Shown here: piece by piece, positions 8,352-17,332 of the stretch
Layout: every line of letters begins with the position of its first letter
Position numbering within the stretch: the stretch's first letter is position 1
Assembly (NCBI RefSeq): GCF_000169455.1
Contig: NZ_AAYC01000002.1
Coordinates: 310,001 to 374,000, forward strand
Direction of reading: 5' to 3'
Length of the DNA: 64,000 bases
Source of the DNA: Roseobacter sp. SK209-2-6
GTDB lineage: Bacteria; Pseudomonadota; Alphaproteobacteria; Rhodobacterales; Rhodobacteraceae
The notes under the pieces: model-generated
What the model was told of the DNA's origin: nothing
What the model saw: the letters and a program-made list of their open reading frames with translations, nothing else
Database searches by the model: none
Program-made: the position numbers and the translations under genes

Positions 8352-9164
8352 CTAGGCCGCATCTGAACAGCTGTCATCGATACCATAGCGAGTTGGATCA
8401 AAAGCCTCGATCCTCACCTCTTCCCCATTGAGTGTCAGGAACTGACCCGGTTTCAATTCCGTCCAACCATCCTGCTCAGCTTCAAGAGGTTCGGAAACAA
8501 CAGTCCAACCGGAAGAAACTTCGTTCCAGCGATAATAAAGCGATGGGGCGATGTGATCGGATGAGTACCGCGCAGCATAGAGCACCTCTCCATCGGAGAG
8601 AGCCGCAGAAAGGCGCATGTGTGGCGCACAACCGCGTTTGCGAGAAAGCTGCTCCAGTTTCGCGACGGCTTTTTCCAGTGATGCCAGAGGGTTGGTTGCT
8701 AGACCTTCCTTTAGCGCGATGAGAAAGAGAACCTCGCTGTCGGTCGCTCCCTTGCGATGCTCATAGAGATCATCTGGAATGCACATATCAGCATATCGGC
8801 GAAAACCTTCAAAGCCGCCAACCTGTCCATTGTGCATAAAGCTCCACTTACCAGCGCTAAATGGGTGACAGTTGTTGCGGCTAATCGCAGACCCTGTCGA
8901 CGCCCTAACATGTGACAGGAATAGTCCAGATTTCACCTGATTAGACAACGCCCGCAGGTTTGGGTCTGACCAGGCAGGATAGACATCTCGATAGAGTCCA
9001 GGCTCCGGTCGATGATCATACCAGGCCAATCCAAATCCGTCACCATTCGTGCTTGTCTTGCATTCATGTGCTTCCACGCTCTGCGCCACCAGGGAATGCT
9101 GGGGTAAGGAAATGACATCTTCCATAAAAATGGGAGTTCCAACATAGGCTGCCCAACGGCACAT
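8352..9164 (-). CDS. Class II glutamine amidotransferase (YafJ/EgtC-like)
   Basis: This N-terminal-nucleophile (Ntn) amidotransferase is 270 residues long. The start is set at the ATG at 9164 because processing must expose the catalytic Cys2 (MCRWAAYVG); a longer frame begins 24 codons upstream but would bury it. Glutaminase motifs are present: NGDGFGLAWY, SHVRAST and the FMHNGQVGG loop. No second synthase domain follows, so it is a stand-alone class II domain as in YafJ and the ergothioneine enzyme EgtC. No egt genes are nearby, so the substrate stays open. Confidence 0.9.
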   Translation of the reverse strand: MCRWAAYVGTPIFMEDVISLPQHSLVAQSVEAHECKTSTNGDGFGLAWYDHRPEPGLYRDVYPAWSDPNLRALSNQVKSGLFLSHVRASTGSAISRNNCHPFSAGKWSFMHNGQVGGFEGFRRYADMCIPDDLYEHRKGATDSEVLFLIALKEGLATNPLASLEKAVAKLEQLSRKRGCAPHMRLSAALSDGEVLYAARYSSDHIAPSLYYRWNEVSSGWTVVSEPLEAEQDGWTELKPGQFLTLNGEEVRIEAFDPTRYGIDDSCSDAA

Positions 9165-9430
9165 TTCTCTGATCCTTATGTGAATTGTCCTGACTCTTGC
9201 CAATCTGAGCAGGAAGAATAAGGGAATGTTCTTCATATTCAGCTAAAGTCGGAACACTGTTCCGCTGCGCAATAACCTTTGTCGGCTTCATGGTCGACCG
9301 CAGGCTTTGCACAGGTACCTGTTCAGCTGTGCTGAAAATCAACTGAAACCTGATTCAATTTCTGGACTGTCTGTACAAGAAGTGATCAGGTACCCGGAAC
9401 TGACCCACTCCCTTAAAAAAGGATTCTGCC

Positions 9431-9766
9431 ATGCCGGTGCATTACCTGTATTTGATCGTGGCTATCATCACAGAAACCATCGGCACCTCTGCCCTGCAGG
9501 CCAGTCAGCAATTTACCAAATTCTGGCCTTCAGTTCTGGTGCTGCTGGCCTATGGATTTTCCTTTTACATGATGGGCCTTACGCTCAAGTTCATGCCCGT
9601 TGGTATTGTCTATGCAATCTGGTCGGGGCTTGGGGTGGTCTGCATTGCTCTCATTGGGCTCATTGTATTTGGCCAACGACTGGACTGGCCCGCCATTCTA
9701 GGCTTGGCTTTGATCATTTTGGGCGTGCTGGTCATCCACCTATTTTCCAAATCCGTCAGCCACTAG
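9431..9766 (+). CDS. SMR-family small multidrug efflux protein
   Basis: This 111-residue protein has four transmembrane helices. It carries the essential membrane-embedded glutamate of the SMR family in helix 1 (AIITETIGTSAL, E15) and the conserved YAIWSGLG block of helix 3. Proteins of this type (EmrE/QacE/SugE relatives) work as antiparallel dimers exchanging protons for hydrophobic cations or guanidinium in the inner membrane. It stands alone, upstream of typA in the same direction and separated from it by about 135 bases. Confidence 0.93.
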   Translation: MPVHYLYLIVAIITETIGTSALQASQQFTKFWPSVLVLLAYGFSFYMMGLTLKFMPVGIVYAIWSGLGVVCIALIGLIVFGQRLDWPAILGLALIILGVLVIHLFSKSVSH

Positions 9767-9902
9767 CAGCTTTTTCAAAGCAAAAGCTCATTCGCAATGC
9801 AGCTTTGGCTCTGCTTGCTGCTGTTTACCGTCTTTTCCTCTGGCCTTTGGGCTGGGTTCGGGCTATGCGCGGCGCAACTTCCTTACAAAGGCTGACGACG
9901 TC

Positions 9903-11723
9903 ATGGATATGCGCAACATTGCGATCATTGCTCACGTGGACCACGGGAAAACCACCCTGGTTGATGAGCTGCTGAAACAATCCGGCGCCTTCCGCGAAAA
10001 CCAGGCTGTGGCAGAGCGCGCCATGGACAGCAATGACCTGGAGCGCGAGCGGGGCATCACCATTTTCGCCAAGCCGACCTCGGTCGAGTGGAATGGCACC
10101 CGGATCAACATCGTTGATACCCCGGGTCACGCCGACTTCGGTGGCGAGGTTGAGCGTATCCTCTCTATGGTTGATGGCGTTGTTTTGCTGGTTGATGCGG
10201 CCGAAGGCCCTATGCCGCAGACAAAGTTTGTGACTTCCAAGGCGCTCGCCCTGGGTCTGCGCCCCATCGTGGTGCTGAACAAGGTCGACAAACCAGATGC
10301 AGAGCCTGATCGCGCCCTTGATGAGTGCTTTGATCTCTTTGCTTCGCTGGATGCAAATGAAGACCAGTTGGACTTCCCTCATATGTATGCCTCTGGCCGC
10401 AATGGCTGGGCTGATGCAGAACTGGACGGTCCACGCAAGGATTTGCACGCGCTTTTCAACCTGATTGTCAACCATGTGCCAGAGCCAAAACAGGTGAAGA
10501 AGCAGGATGATGATTTCCGCATGCTGGCGACGACCCTGGGTAGTGACCCCTTTGTCGGACGTCTGCTGACTGGCCGGGTGGAATCTGGCACGCTCAAGGT
10601 TGGTGCAACCGTGCAGGCGCTGACCCGCATCGGCCAAAAGATCGAACAGTTCCGAGTCACGCGCATCCAGGCTTTCCGTGGTCTGGCGCAACAGGACATC
10701 GAAGAAGCACAAGCCGGCGACATCGTTTCCATCGCAGGTATGGCGAAAGCCACAGTAGCAGATACCATCTGCGCTCTGGCCGTTGATGAGCCGCTTGATG
10801 CACAGCCCATCGATCCCCCAACCATCACTGTGACTTTTGGCATCAATGACAGTCCGCTGGCCGGCCGTGACGGTAAGAAAGTGCAATCTCGTGTAATCCG
10901 CGATCGCCTGATGAAAGAGGCCGAGAGCAACGTTGCCATCAAGATCGCGGACACCCCCGGCGGTGAGGCTTTTGAAGTCTCTGGCCGTGGCGAATTGCAG
11001 ATGGGCGTTCTGATCGAAAACATGCGTCGTGAAGGCTTTGAGCTGTCGATCTCCCGCCCTCAGGTGATCATGCGTGAAGAAGACGGCAAACGCATGGAGC
11101 CCATTGAGGAAGCAACCATCGATGTGGATGATGAGTATTCTGGCGCCGTCATCGAAAAGCTGACTGGCACCCGCAAAGGTGAACTGGTTGAAATGAGGCC
11201 TGCAGGAGCCGGTAAGACGCGCATTATCGCACATGTGCCTTCCCGCGGTCTGATCGGCTATCACGGTGAATTCCTGACCGATACCCGTGGTACTGGCGTT
11301 CTGAACCGGGTGTTCCACGGCTGGGCACCGCACAAAGGGGCGATCCCGGGCCGTCGTGCAGGCGTTCTGATCTCAATGGAGAATGGCCAATCCGTCGCTT
11401 ATGCGCTGTGGAATCTGGAAGATCGCGGCAAGATGATGATCGGCGCTCAGGCTGATGTCTATACCGGCATGATCATCGGCGAACACTCTCGCGACAACGA
11501 TCTGGAAGTGAACCCTTTGAAAGGCAAAAAGCTCACCAACGTTCGTGCTTCGGGTACTGATGAAGCAGTGCGGCTGACCACCCCGATCACGCTGTCTCTG
11601 GAAGAAGCGATTGCTTATATCAACGACGACGAACTGGTCGAGGTCACCCCGAACAGTGTGCGTCTGCGCAAGCGGTACCTGGACCCACATGAGCGCAAGC
11701 GCATGTCCAAGGCGAACGCCTGA
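9903..11723 (+). CDS. typA: Ribosome-associated GTPase TypA/BipA
   Basis: This translational GTPase binds the ribosome and assists subunit assembly and stress or cold adaptation. The 606-residue length is standard. It has G1 [10 protein letters not shown]3 [12 protein letters not shown]4 [10 protein letters not shown], the EF-G-like domains, and the TypA-specific C-terminal domain with [17 protein letters not shown] and the end block [14 protein letters not shown]. The ATG at 9903 gives the conserved [13 protein letters not shown] start. It is followed directly by a strong terminator. Confidence 0.97.
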   Translation: MDMRNIAIIAHVDHGKTTLVDELLKQSGAFRENQAVAERAMDSNDLERERGITIFAKPTSVEWNGTRINIVDTPGHADFGGEVERILSMVDGVVLLVDAAEGPMPQTKFVTSKALALGLRPIVVLNKVDKPDAEPDRALDECFDLFASLDANEDQLDFPHMYASGRNGWADAELDGPRKDLHALFNLIVNHVPEPKQVKKQDDDFRMLATTLGSDPFVGRLLTGRVESGTLKVGATVQALTRIGQKIEQFRVTRIQAFRGLAQQDIEEAQAGDIVSIAGMAKATVADTICALAVDEPLDAQPIDPPTITVTFGINDSPLAGRDGKKVQSRVIRDRLMKEAESNVAIKIADTPGGEAFEVSGRGELQMGVLIENMRREGFELSISRPQVIMREEDGKRMEPIEEATIDVDDEYSGAVIEKLTGTRKGELVEMRPAGAGKTRIIAHVPSRGLIGYHGEFLTDTRGTGVLNRVFHGWAPHKGAIPGRRAGVLISMENGQSVAYALWNLEDRGKMMIGAQADVYTGMIIGEHSRDNDLEVNPLKGKKLTNVRASGTDEAVRLTTPITLSLEEAIAYINDDELVEVTPNSVRLRKRYLDPHERKRMSKANA

Positions 11724-11732
11724 TAGAACAGT

Positions 11733-11764
11733 AAACGGCGGTAGAGAAATCTACCGCCGTTTTT
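11733..11764 (+). terminator. Rho-independent terminator of typA
   Basis: Perfect 13-base arms (AAACGGCGGTAGA / TCTACCGCCGTTT) with a GAAA loop run into a short T tract, ten bases after the typA stop. It lies between convergent genes and may serve both strands. Confidence 0.93.
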
Positions 11765-11776
11765 CAATTGGCTCGA

Positions 11777-12256
11777 CTAGTTATCTGACAAATGCGTGAC
11801 ACTGTCGCCAACAGCTAGTCGCCCCGGTTGCTCCACTTCTGCATACCATCCCCCGTGCCCTCGCATGGCATTGTAGCCACCCTGCCCCAGCACCTCTTCC
11901 ATACGAGAACAGGGCGGGCATGGCCCAGAAATTTGCAGAACAGCTTCACCAATCTGTAGATGAGCTTTGCGTAAAGCAGCCAGATTGATCCCGGAAACAA
12001 CCAGGTTTCGGCGTAAGTCTTCCGGTCTCACGCACTCACGCGCAGCTAGGCGCGCAATGACGGGCAGATGTTCTTTTTGGATCAGCGTAATCGCCCTTTT
12101 GCCAGCTTTGCTGTGATCTCCGTTCAAGCCATCTAGTGTGATCTCAGCCTCATCAGGCGTTAGCAGATCCTCACGGCGCGCAGGGCGTAGACCAATCCAC
12201 GCCACCTGTCCATTGGTGGCGTGGCGCTTTAGCATCTCCGCAAATGCGGTGACCAT
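11777..12256 (-). CDS. MOSC-domain protein
   Basis: This 159-residue protein consists of a single MOSC (molybdenum-cofactor sulfurase C-terminal-like) domain. It shows the early GLNGDHS glycine/His block, the VVSGINLAAL core, and the conserved cysteine region GPCPPCSRME. MOSC proteins bind molybdenum cofactor or sulfurated species and act in N-hydroxylated-substrate reduction or sulfur transfer; the partner of this one is not visible. Its start overlaps the stop of the DUF1330 gene, so the two form an operon on the minus strand, convergent with typA. Confidence 0.9.
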   Translation of the reverse strand: MVTAFAEMLKRHATNGQVAWIGLRPARREDLLTPDEAEITLDGLNGDHSKAGKRAITLIQKEHLPVIARLAARECVRPEDLRRNLVVSGINLAALRKAHLQIGEAVLQISGPCPPCSRMEEVLGQGGYNAMRGHGGWYAEVEQPGRLAVGDSVTHLSDN

Positions 12257-12543
12257 TACTCGGAAGTTTCCACCACCATCAGTTCACGCTCTGATGCACC
12301 GCGCGCGTGGTTCAGCGCTTCCTGATACTCTGGGCTGTGGTAGCAGTTTACCGCTGCATCGACATCCGGAAACTTTGCTACAACGTTCCGCGGGCGTTCC
12401 TTGCCTTCCAGCTGCACAAACCGTCCCCCACGAGCGATAAAGGTTCCGCCATGTTTGGCGATGGCCGGACCAGCCAGCTCAGCATATTTGCCATAGGCAT
12501 CAGCATCGGTGACGGTCACATGTGCAATCCAGAGTGCGGGCAT
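12256..12543 (-). CDS. DUF1330 family protein (dimeric ferredoxin-like fold)
   Basis: This 95-residue protein has the DUF1330 pattern: MPALWIAHVTVTDADAY, GGTFIARGG, and a C-terminal YHSPEYQEAL stretch. The family adopts a small alpha/beta-barrel dimer fold and its biochemical role is not established. It is upstream of, and overlapping by one base with, the MOSC gene. An 81-base gap containing no obvious terminator separates it from alaS. Confidence 0.92.
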   Translation of the reverse strand: MPALWIAHVTVTDADAYGKYAELAGPAIAKHGGTFIARGGRFVQLEGKERPRNVVAKFPDVDAAVNCYHSPEYQEALNHARGASERELMVVETSE

Positions 12544-12624
12544 TGAAGAGGCCTCCTACAGTTATGATCTTTCCGGCAGCCTAAGCTTTTTGCCGGAAAG
12601 ACCAAGTATTTTTTGACCGAATGG

Positions 12625-15276
12625 TCAGCTTGCAAGGAGAGCTTCGGCTGCCCTGATCGCCTCTTCGGCTCCGGCAAAGTCCTTGCCGCCGCCCTGAGCC
12701 ATATCAGGACGTCCACCGCCCCCTTTCCCGCCAACTGCAGGAACAGCTGCTTTAAGGACATCAACAGCAGAGATGTCGCTGGTCAAATCCTCAGTGACGC
12801 CAGCGGCCACTGCGACTTTGCCGTCATCTTCAGCAATAAGCAGGATCACACCGGACCCGATGTTCTGCTTATGCGCATCAATCAAACCGCGCAAATCTTT
12901 GCCTGAAACTCCCTGCAAGGCTTGGGCTAGGAATTTCTTGCCACCGATCTCTTTGGCTTCGCTCCCGCCAGCTGCACCACCGCCCATGGCAACCTGCTGT
13001 TTGAGGTTCGAAATCTCATTTTGGAGCGCCTTGCGTTCGTCCATCATGGCCTTCAGGCGATCCATCACCTCAGCGGGCTGAGCCTTTAACGCCCCAGCAA
13101 TCTCGGCCATCCGGCTTGCCTCACGCTCCAGATACGCATAAGCGGCAGCGCCAGTCAGCGCTTCGATGCGGCGCACCCCAGCAGAGGAAGCGCTGTCGCC
13201 CAGAATGACAAAGGTGCCGATATCACCGGTTTGTTTTACATGGGTGCCACCGCAGAGTTCGATGGAATAGGTCTGGCCATCATGCCCTTTGCCGGTCTCG
13301 GCTTTACCCATGGAAACAACGCGAACCTCTTCGCCATATTTTTCACCAAATAGCGCCTGAGCGCCCAGGTCACGGGCATCATCAGGGGTCATGATGCGGG
13401 TGGTCACTTCGGTGTTTTGACGAATGAAATCATTCACTTCCGCACCAACCTTCACCAACTCTCCCGCACTCATCGCCTTATTGTGACTAAAGTCAAAGCG
13501 CAGACGATCATCCGCATTCAAAGAGCCTTTTTGTGCAACATGCTCACCCAATGCGTTGCGCAGAGCTTCGTGCAACAAGTGGGTGGCAGAGTGATTGGCC
13601 CGGATCTGGCTGCGGCGTTTATGGTCCACTTCCATCGCCGCCCCAAGGCCAACCGCGATTTGCCCTTCTGTCACCTCAGCGATATGCAGGAAAAGGCCTT
13701 CGACCTTTTTCGTATCGCTAACCACAGCAGTACCACCTTCGACAGTCAGAACACCGCTGTCACCAACCTGACCACCGCTTTCGCCATAAAACGGGGTTTG
13801 GTTCAGGATGATCTGGACGGTCTCACCTCTTCCAGCGCTTTCGACCTTCGCACCATCTTTGACGATTGCAGCAATCTGGCCCTCGGCTTTTTCAGTTTCA
13901 TAACCGAGGAACTCGGTTGGGCCGGATGCGTCGAGGATGTCAAAATAGACCTTCACATCCGCTGCTTCACCAAGCCCGATGCCGCCCGCACGTGATTTCT
14001 CTTTCTGCTCCTTCATGGCGGCATCAAACCCTTGGGTATCGACCTCGATCTCTTTGGCGCGTAGCGCGTCCTGCGTAAGATCGAGAGGGAAACCATAGGT
14101 ATCGTAAAGCTTGAACGCAGTCTCACCGGAAAGCGTATCGCCCTTATCCATATCAGCAGATGCATCATCCAGAAGTTTAAGACCGCGATCCAAAGTCTTG
14201 AGAAAGCGGGTTTCTTCCTGCTCGAAGGTCTCTTCAATCAGGGCTTGACCCTGTCCAAGTTCTGGATAGGCGGCGCCCATCTTTTGCACCAATGCTGGCA
14301 CAAGTTTGTGCATCACTGGGTCTTTCGCCCCTAGAAGCGAGGCGTGGCGCATGGCGCGACGCATGATGCGACGCAACACATAACCACGACCTTCATTCGA
14401 GGGCAGAACCCCCTCGGCAATCAAGAATGAGCAAGAGCGCAGATGATCCGCGATCACCCGATGGTGGACATTCTGATCACCAAAAGGATCCGTGCTCGTC
14501 ACATCAGCCGAGGCCTCGATCAGTGACTTGAAAAGGTCAGTCTCATAGTTGTCATGGGTACCCTGCAAAAGCGCCGCAATTCGCTCCAAGCCCATACCGG
14601 TATCGATGGACTGCATTTCCAGATCAATCATTGATCCATCAGCGAATTTCTCGTTCTGCATAAAAACGAGGTTCCAGATCTCAATGAAGCGATCGCCATC
14701 TTCTTCGGGTGAGCCGGGAGGGCCTCCCCAAATGTGATCACCGTGATCATAGAAAATCTCGGTGCAGGGGCCACAGGGGCCCGTATCCCCCATTTGCCAG
14801 AAATTATCGGAGGTGGCGATGCGAATGATCCGATCCTCTGGAACCCCGATTTTCCTCCAGATTTCAAAGGCTTCATCGTCGGTGTGGTAGACGGTTGTGT
14901 AAAGCCGCTCCTTTGGAACTACGAGTTCCTTTGTGATCAGTTCCCAGGCAAAAGGGATGGCTTCGTTCTTAAAGTAGTCACCGAAGGAGAAGTTCCCGAG
15001 CATCTCAAAAAAAGTATGGTGACGTGCAGTATAGCCGACATTGTCAAGGTCGTTGTGCTTGCCCCCTGCCCGGACACATTTTTGCGAGGTTGTCGCGCGT
15101 TTGTAATCCCGCGTTTCAACCCCGGTGAAACAGTTCTTAAATTGCACCATACCCGAGTTGGTAAACATCAAGGTTGGGTCGTTGCGCGGCACCAGCGGGC
15201 TAGAGGCGACCACCTCATGACCTTGCTTGGCAAAGTAGTTCAAAAAGGTTGAGCGGATATCGTTCAGCGTCGCCAT
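12625..15276 (-). CDS. alaS: Alanyl-tRNA synthetase
   Basis: The enzyme charges tRNA-Ala in the cytoplasm. The 883-residue protein has all AlaRS parts: the class II catalytic domain (motif 2 region [20 protein letters not shown], motif 3 [10 protein letters not shown]), the editing domain with metal ligands in [11 protein letters not shown] and [10 protein letters not shown], and the C-Ala domain ending in [16 protein letters not shown]. It starts [15 protein letters not shown], as expected. It lies downstream of recA on the same strand; a terminator separates the two. Confidence 0.98.
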   Translation of the reverse strand: MATLNDIRSTFLNYFAKQGHEVVASSPLVPRNDPTLMFTNSGMVQFKNCFTGVETRDYKRATTSQKCVRAGGKHNDLDNVGYTARHHTFFEMLGNFSFGDYFKNEAIPFAWELITKELVVPKERLYTTVYHTDDEAFEIWRKIGVPEDRIIRIATSDNFWQMGDTGPCGPCTEIFYDHGDHIWGGPPGSPEEDGDRFIEIWNLVFMQNEKFADGSMIDLEMQSIDTGMGLERIAALLQGTHDNYETDLFKSLIEASADVTSTDPFGDQNVHHRVIADHLRSCSFLIAEGVLPSNEGRGYVLRRIMRRAMRHASLLGAKDPVMHKLVPALVQKMGAAYPELGQGQALIEETFEQEETRFLKTLDRGLKLLDDASADMDKGDTLSGETAFKLYDTYGFPLDLTQDALRAKEIEVDTQGFDAAMKEQKEKSRAGGIGLGEAADVKVYFDILDASGPTEFLGYETEKAEGQIAAIVKDGAKVESAGRGETVQIILNQTPFYGESGGQVGDSGVLTVEGGTAVVSDTKKVEGLFLHIAEVTEGQIAVGLGAAMEVDHKRRSQIRANHSATHLLHEALRNALGEHVAQKGSLNADDRLRFDFSHNKAMSAGELVKVGAEVNDFIRQNTEVTTRIMTPDDARDLGAQALFGEKYGEEVRVVSMGKAETGKGHDGQTYSIELCGGTHVKQTGDIGTFVILGDSASSAGVRRIEALTGAAAYAYLEREASRMAEIAGALKAQPAEVMDRLKAMMDERKALQNEISNLKQQVAMGGGAAGGSEAKEIGGKKFLAQALQGVSGKDLRGLIDAHKQNIGSGVILLIAEDDGKVAVAAGVTEDLTSDISAVDVLKAAVPAVGGKGGGGRPDMAQGGGKDFAGAEEAIRAAEALLAS

Positions 15277-15370
15277 AGATCAGGGTCCATTTCGGGCATT
15301 GTCTCAGTTGCACAGAGGTTTATCCCCCCAGCCTTCGCCTGTCCACTGCTGGCGATCAGAGGGAAGATGC

Positions 15371-15400
15371 AAAAAGGACGCGGCTCATGCCGCGCCCTCC
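15371..15400 (-). terminator. Terminator downstream of recA
   Basis: Read on the minus strand, a GC-rich stem (GGCGCGGC / GCCGCGTCC with a short ATGA loop) is followed by TTTTT, 31 bases past the recA stop. It separates the recA transcript from alaS. Confidence 0.88.
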
Positions 15401-15431
15401 AATTTTAGCTCCGATAGCAGGATGGTTGTGA

Positions 15432-16499
15432 TCAGGCTTCCAGGATGTCATCCTCACCGCCCAGTTCGGGCCGGTCGAAATCCAAACCATGGGCTGCTCT
15501 GATTTTATCTTCGATATCAAAAGCCGTCTCAGGATGGTCACGTAGGAATTGCTTGGCGTTCTCACGGCCCTGGCCAATTCGCTCATCCCCGTAAGAGAAC
15601 CAGGCGCCAGACTTATTGACCACACCCGCTGCGACACCAAGATCCAAGAGCTCTCCCATTTTGGAGATACCTTCACCATACATGATGTCGAATTCGACCT
15701 GCTTGAACGGGGGCGCGACCTTGTTTTTGACAACCTTGACCCGTGTCTGGTTGCCGACAACTTCGTCACGATCCTTGATAGCACCAATCCGGCGAATATC
15801 CAGTCGTACAGAAGAGTAGAATTTCAAGGCGTTACCGCCTGTAGTTGTTTCAGGCGAACCAAACATAACGCCGATCTTCATCCGGATCTGGTTGATAAAG
15901 ATCACCATACATTTGGACCGATTGATCGATCCGGTCAGCTTGCGCATTGCCTGGCTCATCAGGCGAGCCTGCACACCAACGTTGGAGTCCCCCATATCAC
16001 CTTCGAGTTCGGATTTTGGGGTTAGTGCGGCGACAGAATCGACAATGACCATATTCACCGCACCTGATCGCACCAGGGTATCGGTGATTTCCAGAGCCTG
16101 CTCACCGGTATCAGGCTGCGAAATTAGCAGCTCATCCAAATCGACACCCAGTTTTGCAGCATATTGCGGGTCCAGCGCGTGTTCCGCATCAACAAAGGCG
16201 CAGACGCCGCCCTTTTTTTGCTGTTCCGCAATGCAATGCAGCGTCAGCGTTGTTTTACCCGAGCTTTCGGGCCCGTAGATTTCAACAATACGCCCCATTG
16301 GTAGGCCGCCAATACCCAGTGCGATATCCAGCCCCAGAGAGCCTGTCGAGCTGGCCTCAATCTCCTGCATGGCGTTTCCATCGCCAAGCTTCATAATCGA
16401 GCCCTTGCCAAACTGTCGCTCAATCTGTGCGAGAGCGCTATCCAGTGCCTTTTGCTTGTCACCGCTTGCTTTGTTTTTCATGGTCAAAAGATCCGCCAT
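15432..16499 (-). CDS. recA: Recombinase RecA
   Basis: RecA is the DNA strand-exchange ATPase and SOS co-protease. The 355-residue protein has Walker [10 protein letters not shown], the Walker B-region [12 protein letters not shown], loop L1/L2 residues ([24 protein letters not shown]) and the acidic C-terminus ending GGEDDILEA. The start [23 protein letters not shown] is family-typical. A perfect SOS box lies 56 bases upstream of the start, so LexA control is very likely. Its neighbours alaS and cckA are the usual ones in Rhodobacterales. Confidence 0.98.
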   Translation of the reverse strand: MADLLTMKNKASGDKQKALDSALAQIERQFGKGSIMKLGDGNAMQEIEASSTGSLGLDIALGIGGLPMGRIVEIYGPESSGKTTLTLHCIAEQQKKGGVCAFVDAEHALDPQYAAKLGVDLDELLISQPDTGEQALEITDTLVRSGAVNMVIVDSVAALTPKSELEGDMGDSNVGVQARLMSQAMRKLTGSINRSKCMVIFINQIRMKIGVMFGSPETTTGGNALKFYSSVRLDIRRIGAIKDRDEVVGNQTRVKVVKNKVAPPFKQVEFDIMYGEGISKMGELLDLGVAAGVVNKSGAWFSYGDERIGQGRENAKQFLRDHPETAFDIEDKIRAAHGLDFDRPELGGEDDILEA

Positions 16500-16554
16500 T
16501 GCCCTTGTCCTCTACTATGTGTCACAGAGCTGCGCCAGCGGCAATCACTGCTTT

Positions 16555-16569
16555 GTTCCCGTGTTGTTC
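16555..16569. promoter_or_regulatory. LexA/SOS box of recA
   Basis: GTTCCCGTGTTGTTC fits the alphaproteobacterial SOS operator GTTC-N7-GTTC exactly. It is a direct repeat, as established in Rhodobacter, and lies in the recA upstream region. Confidence 0.9.
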
Positions 16570-16690
16570 CTTATGGGACCAAAAGGAGAACAAAGCAATG
16601 CAATTCTACTTCTATTCAGCGCAAAAAATGGGTGATATGCTCAGAAAAAATTTCAACTCAATGAAAATACAGATTAGGGATTTTCGTTAG

Positions 16691-17284
16691 ATGCTTGTTT
16701 TTTATAGTGAAAGACTAGTCCTTCTTTCGGTACCAAAAACCGGAACCACCGCCTTTCAAGAGGCGCTGCTTGCGCGCGCAGATATGTCTATTTCTGATCC
16801 ACCGCAACTGAAACATGCTCCACTATATCGCTACAATCGTTGGATTCGCCCTATGTTCGAACGGGTTTGCGACGCTGAGCTGGAGGTTGCTGCGGTTGTG
16901 CGCGAACCAATTTCTTGGTTGAGCAGTTGGTACAGGTACCGGAAGCGGCCTTTTCTGGATGGGAAAGAGAATTCAACAAAGGAAATCTCCTTTGACGACT
17001 TCGTTCGCGCCTACTGCAAGGGAAAGCCGCCAAGCTACGCCAATGTTGGAAGTCAGGCCAAGTTTCTTGAGGCACAGCCAAACGGTTGTGCAGTCAAACA
17101 TTTGTTCCGTTACGAAGAACAAGATAAACTGGTCGCGTTCTTGAATGACCGACTAAAATTTGATCTGAACCTGCCGCGCAGGAATGTCAGCCCAAACGTA
17201 GCAACGCCTCTCAAACCGGATATCGAAGCACTGCTACGTCGGAAAAGACCTGAAGAGTTCACTCTCTACGAAAGCATCAAGTAA
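16691..17284 (+). CDS. Sulfotransferase-family protein
   Basis: This 197-residue protein has the PAPS-binding P-loop-like motif PKTGTT (residues about 15–20) and the second cofactor block REPISWLSSWYRY, so it belongs to the sulfotransferase superfamily common in marine roseobacters. The acceptor substrate cannot be read from sequence. It is shorter than most members (about 220–300), but the core motifs are intact. It stands alone, divergent from recA and convergent with cckA, with AT-richer codons and a weak ribosome-binding site. This suggests it was inserted into the otherwise conserved recA–cckA neighbourhood. Confidence 0.82.
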   Translation: MLVFYSERLVLLSVPKTGTTAFQEALLARADMSISDPPQLKHAPLYRYNRWIRPMFERVCDAELEVAAVVREPISWLSSWYRYRKRPFLDGKENSTKEISFDDFVRAYCKGKPPSYANVGSQAKFLEAQPNGCAVKHLFRYEEQDKLVAFLNDRLKFDLNLPRRNVSPNVATPLKPDIEALLRRKRPEEFTLYESIK

Positions 17285-17332
17285 AGAAATATGCTTTTAA
17301 TTTCAGATTCTTGAGGGGCTTCTGTCACCCCG

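Noticed and set aside
9767-9800. AGCTTTT / AAAAGCT hairpin after the SMR gene as a terminator
   Set aside because: AT-rich weak stem and no T tract after it on either strand.
9825-11333. 502-codon open frame opposite typA
   Set aside because: It is the mirror of a strongly conserved gene; the frame is open because of typA codon bias, and the protein has no recognisable domain.
17300-17332. GGGG…CCCC hairpin after cckA as a terminator
   Set aside because: Only four base pairs and no T run.
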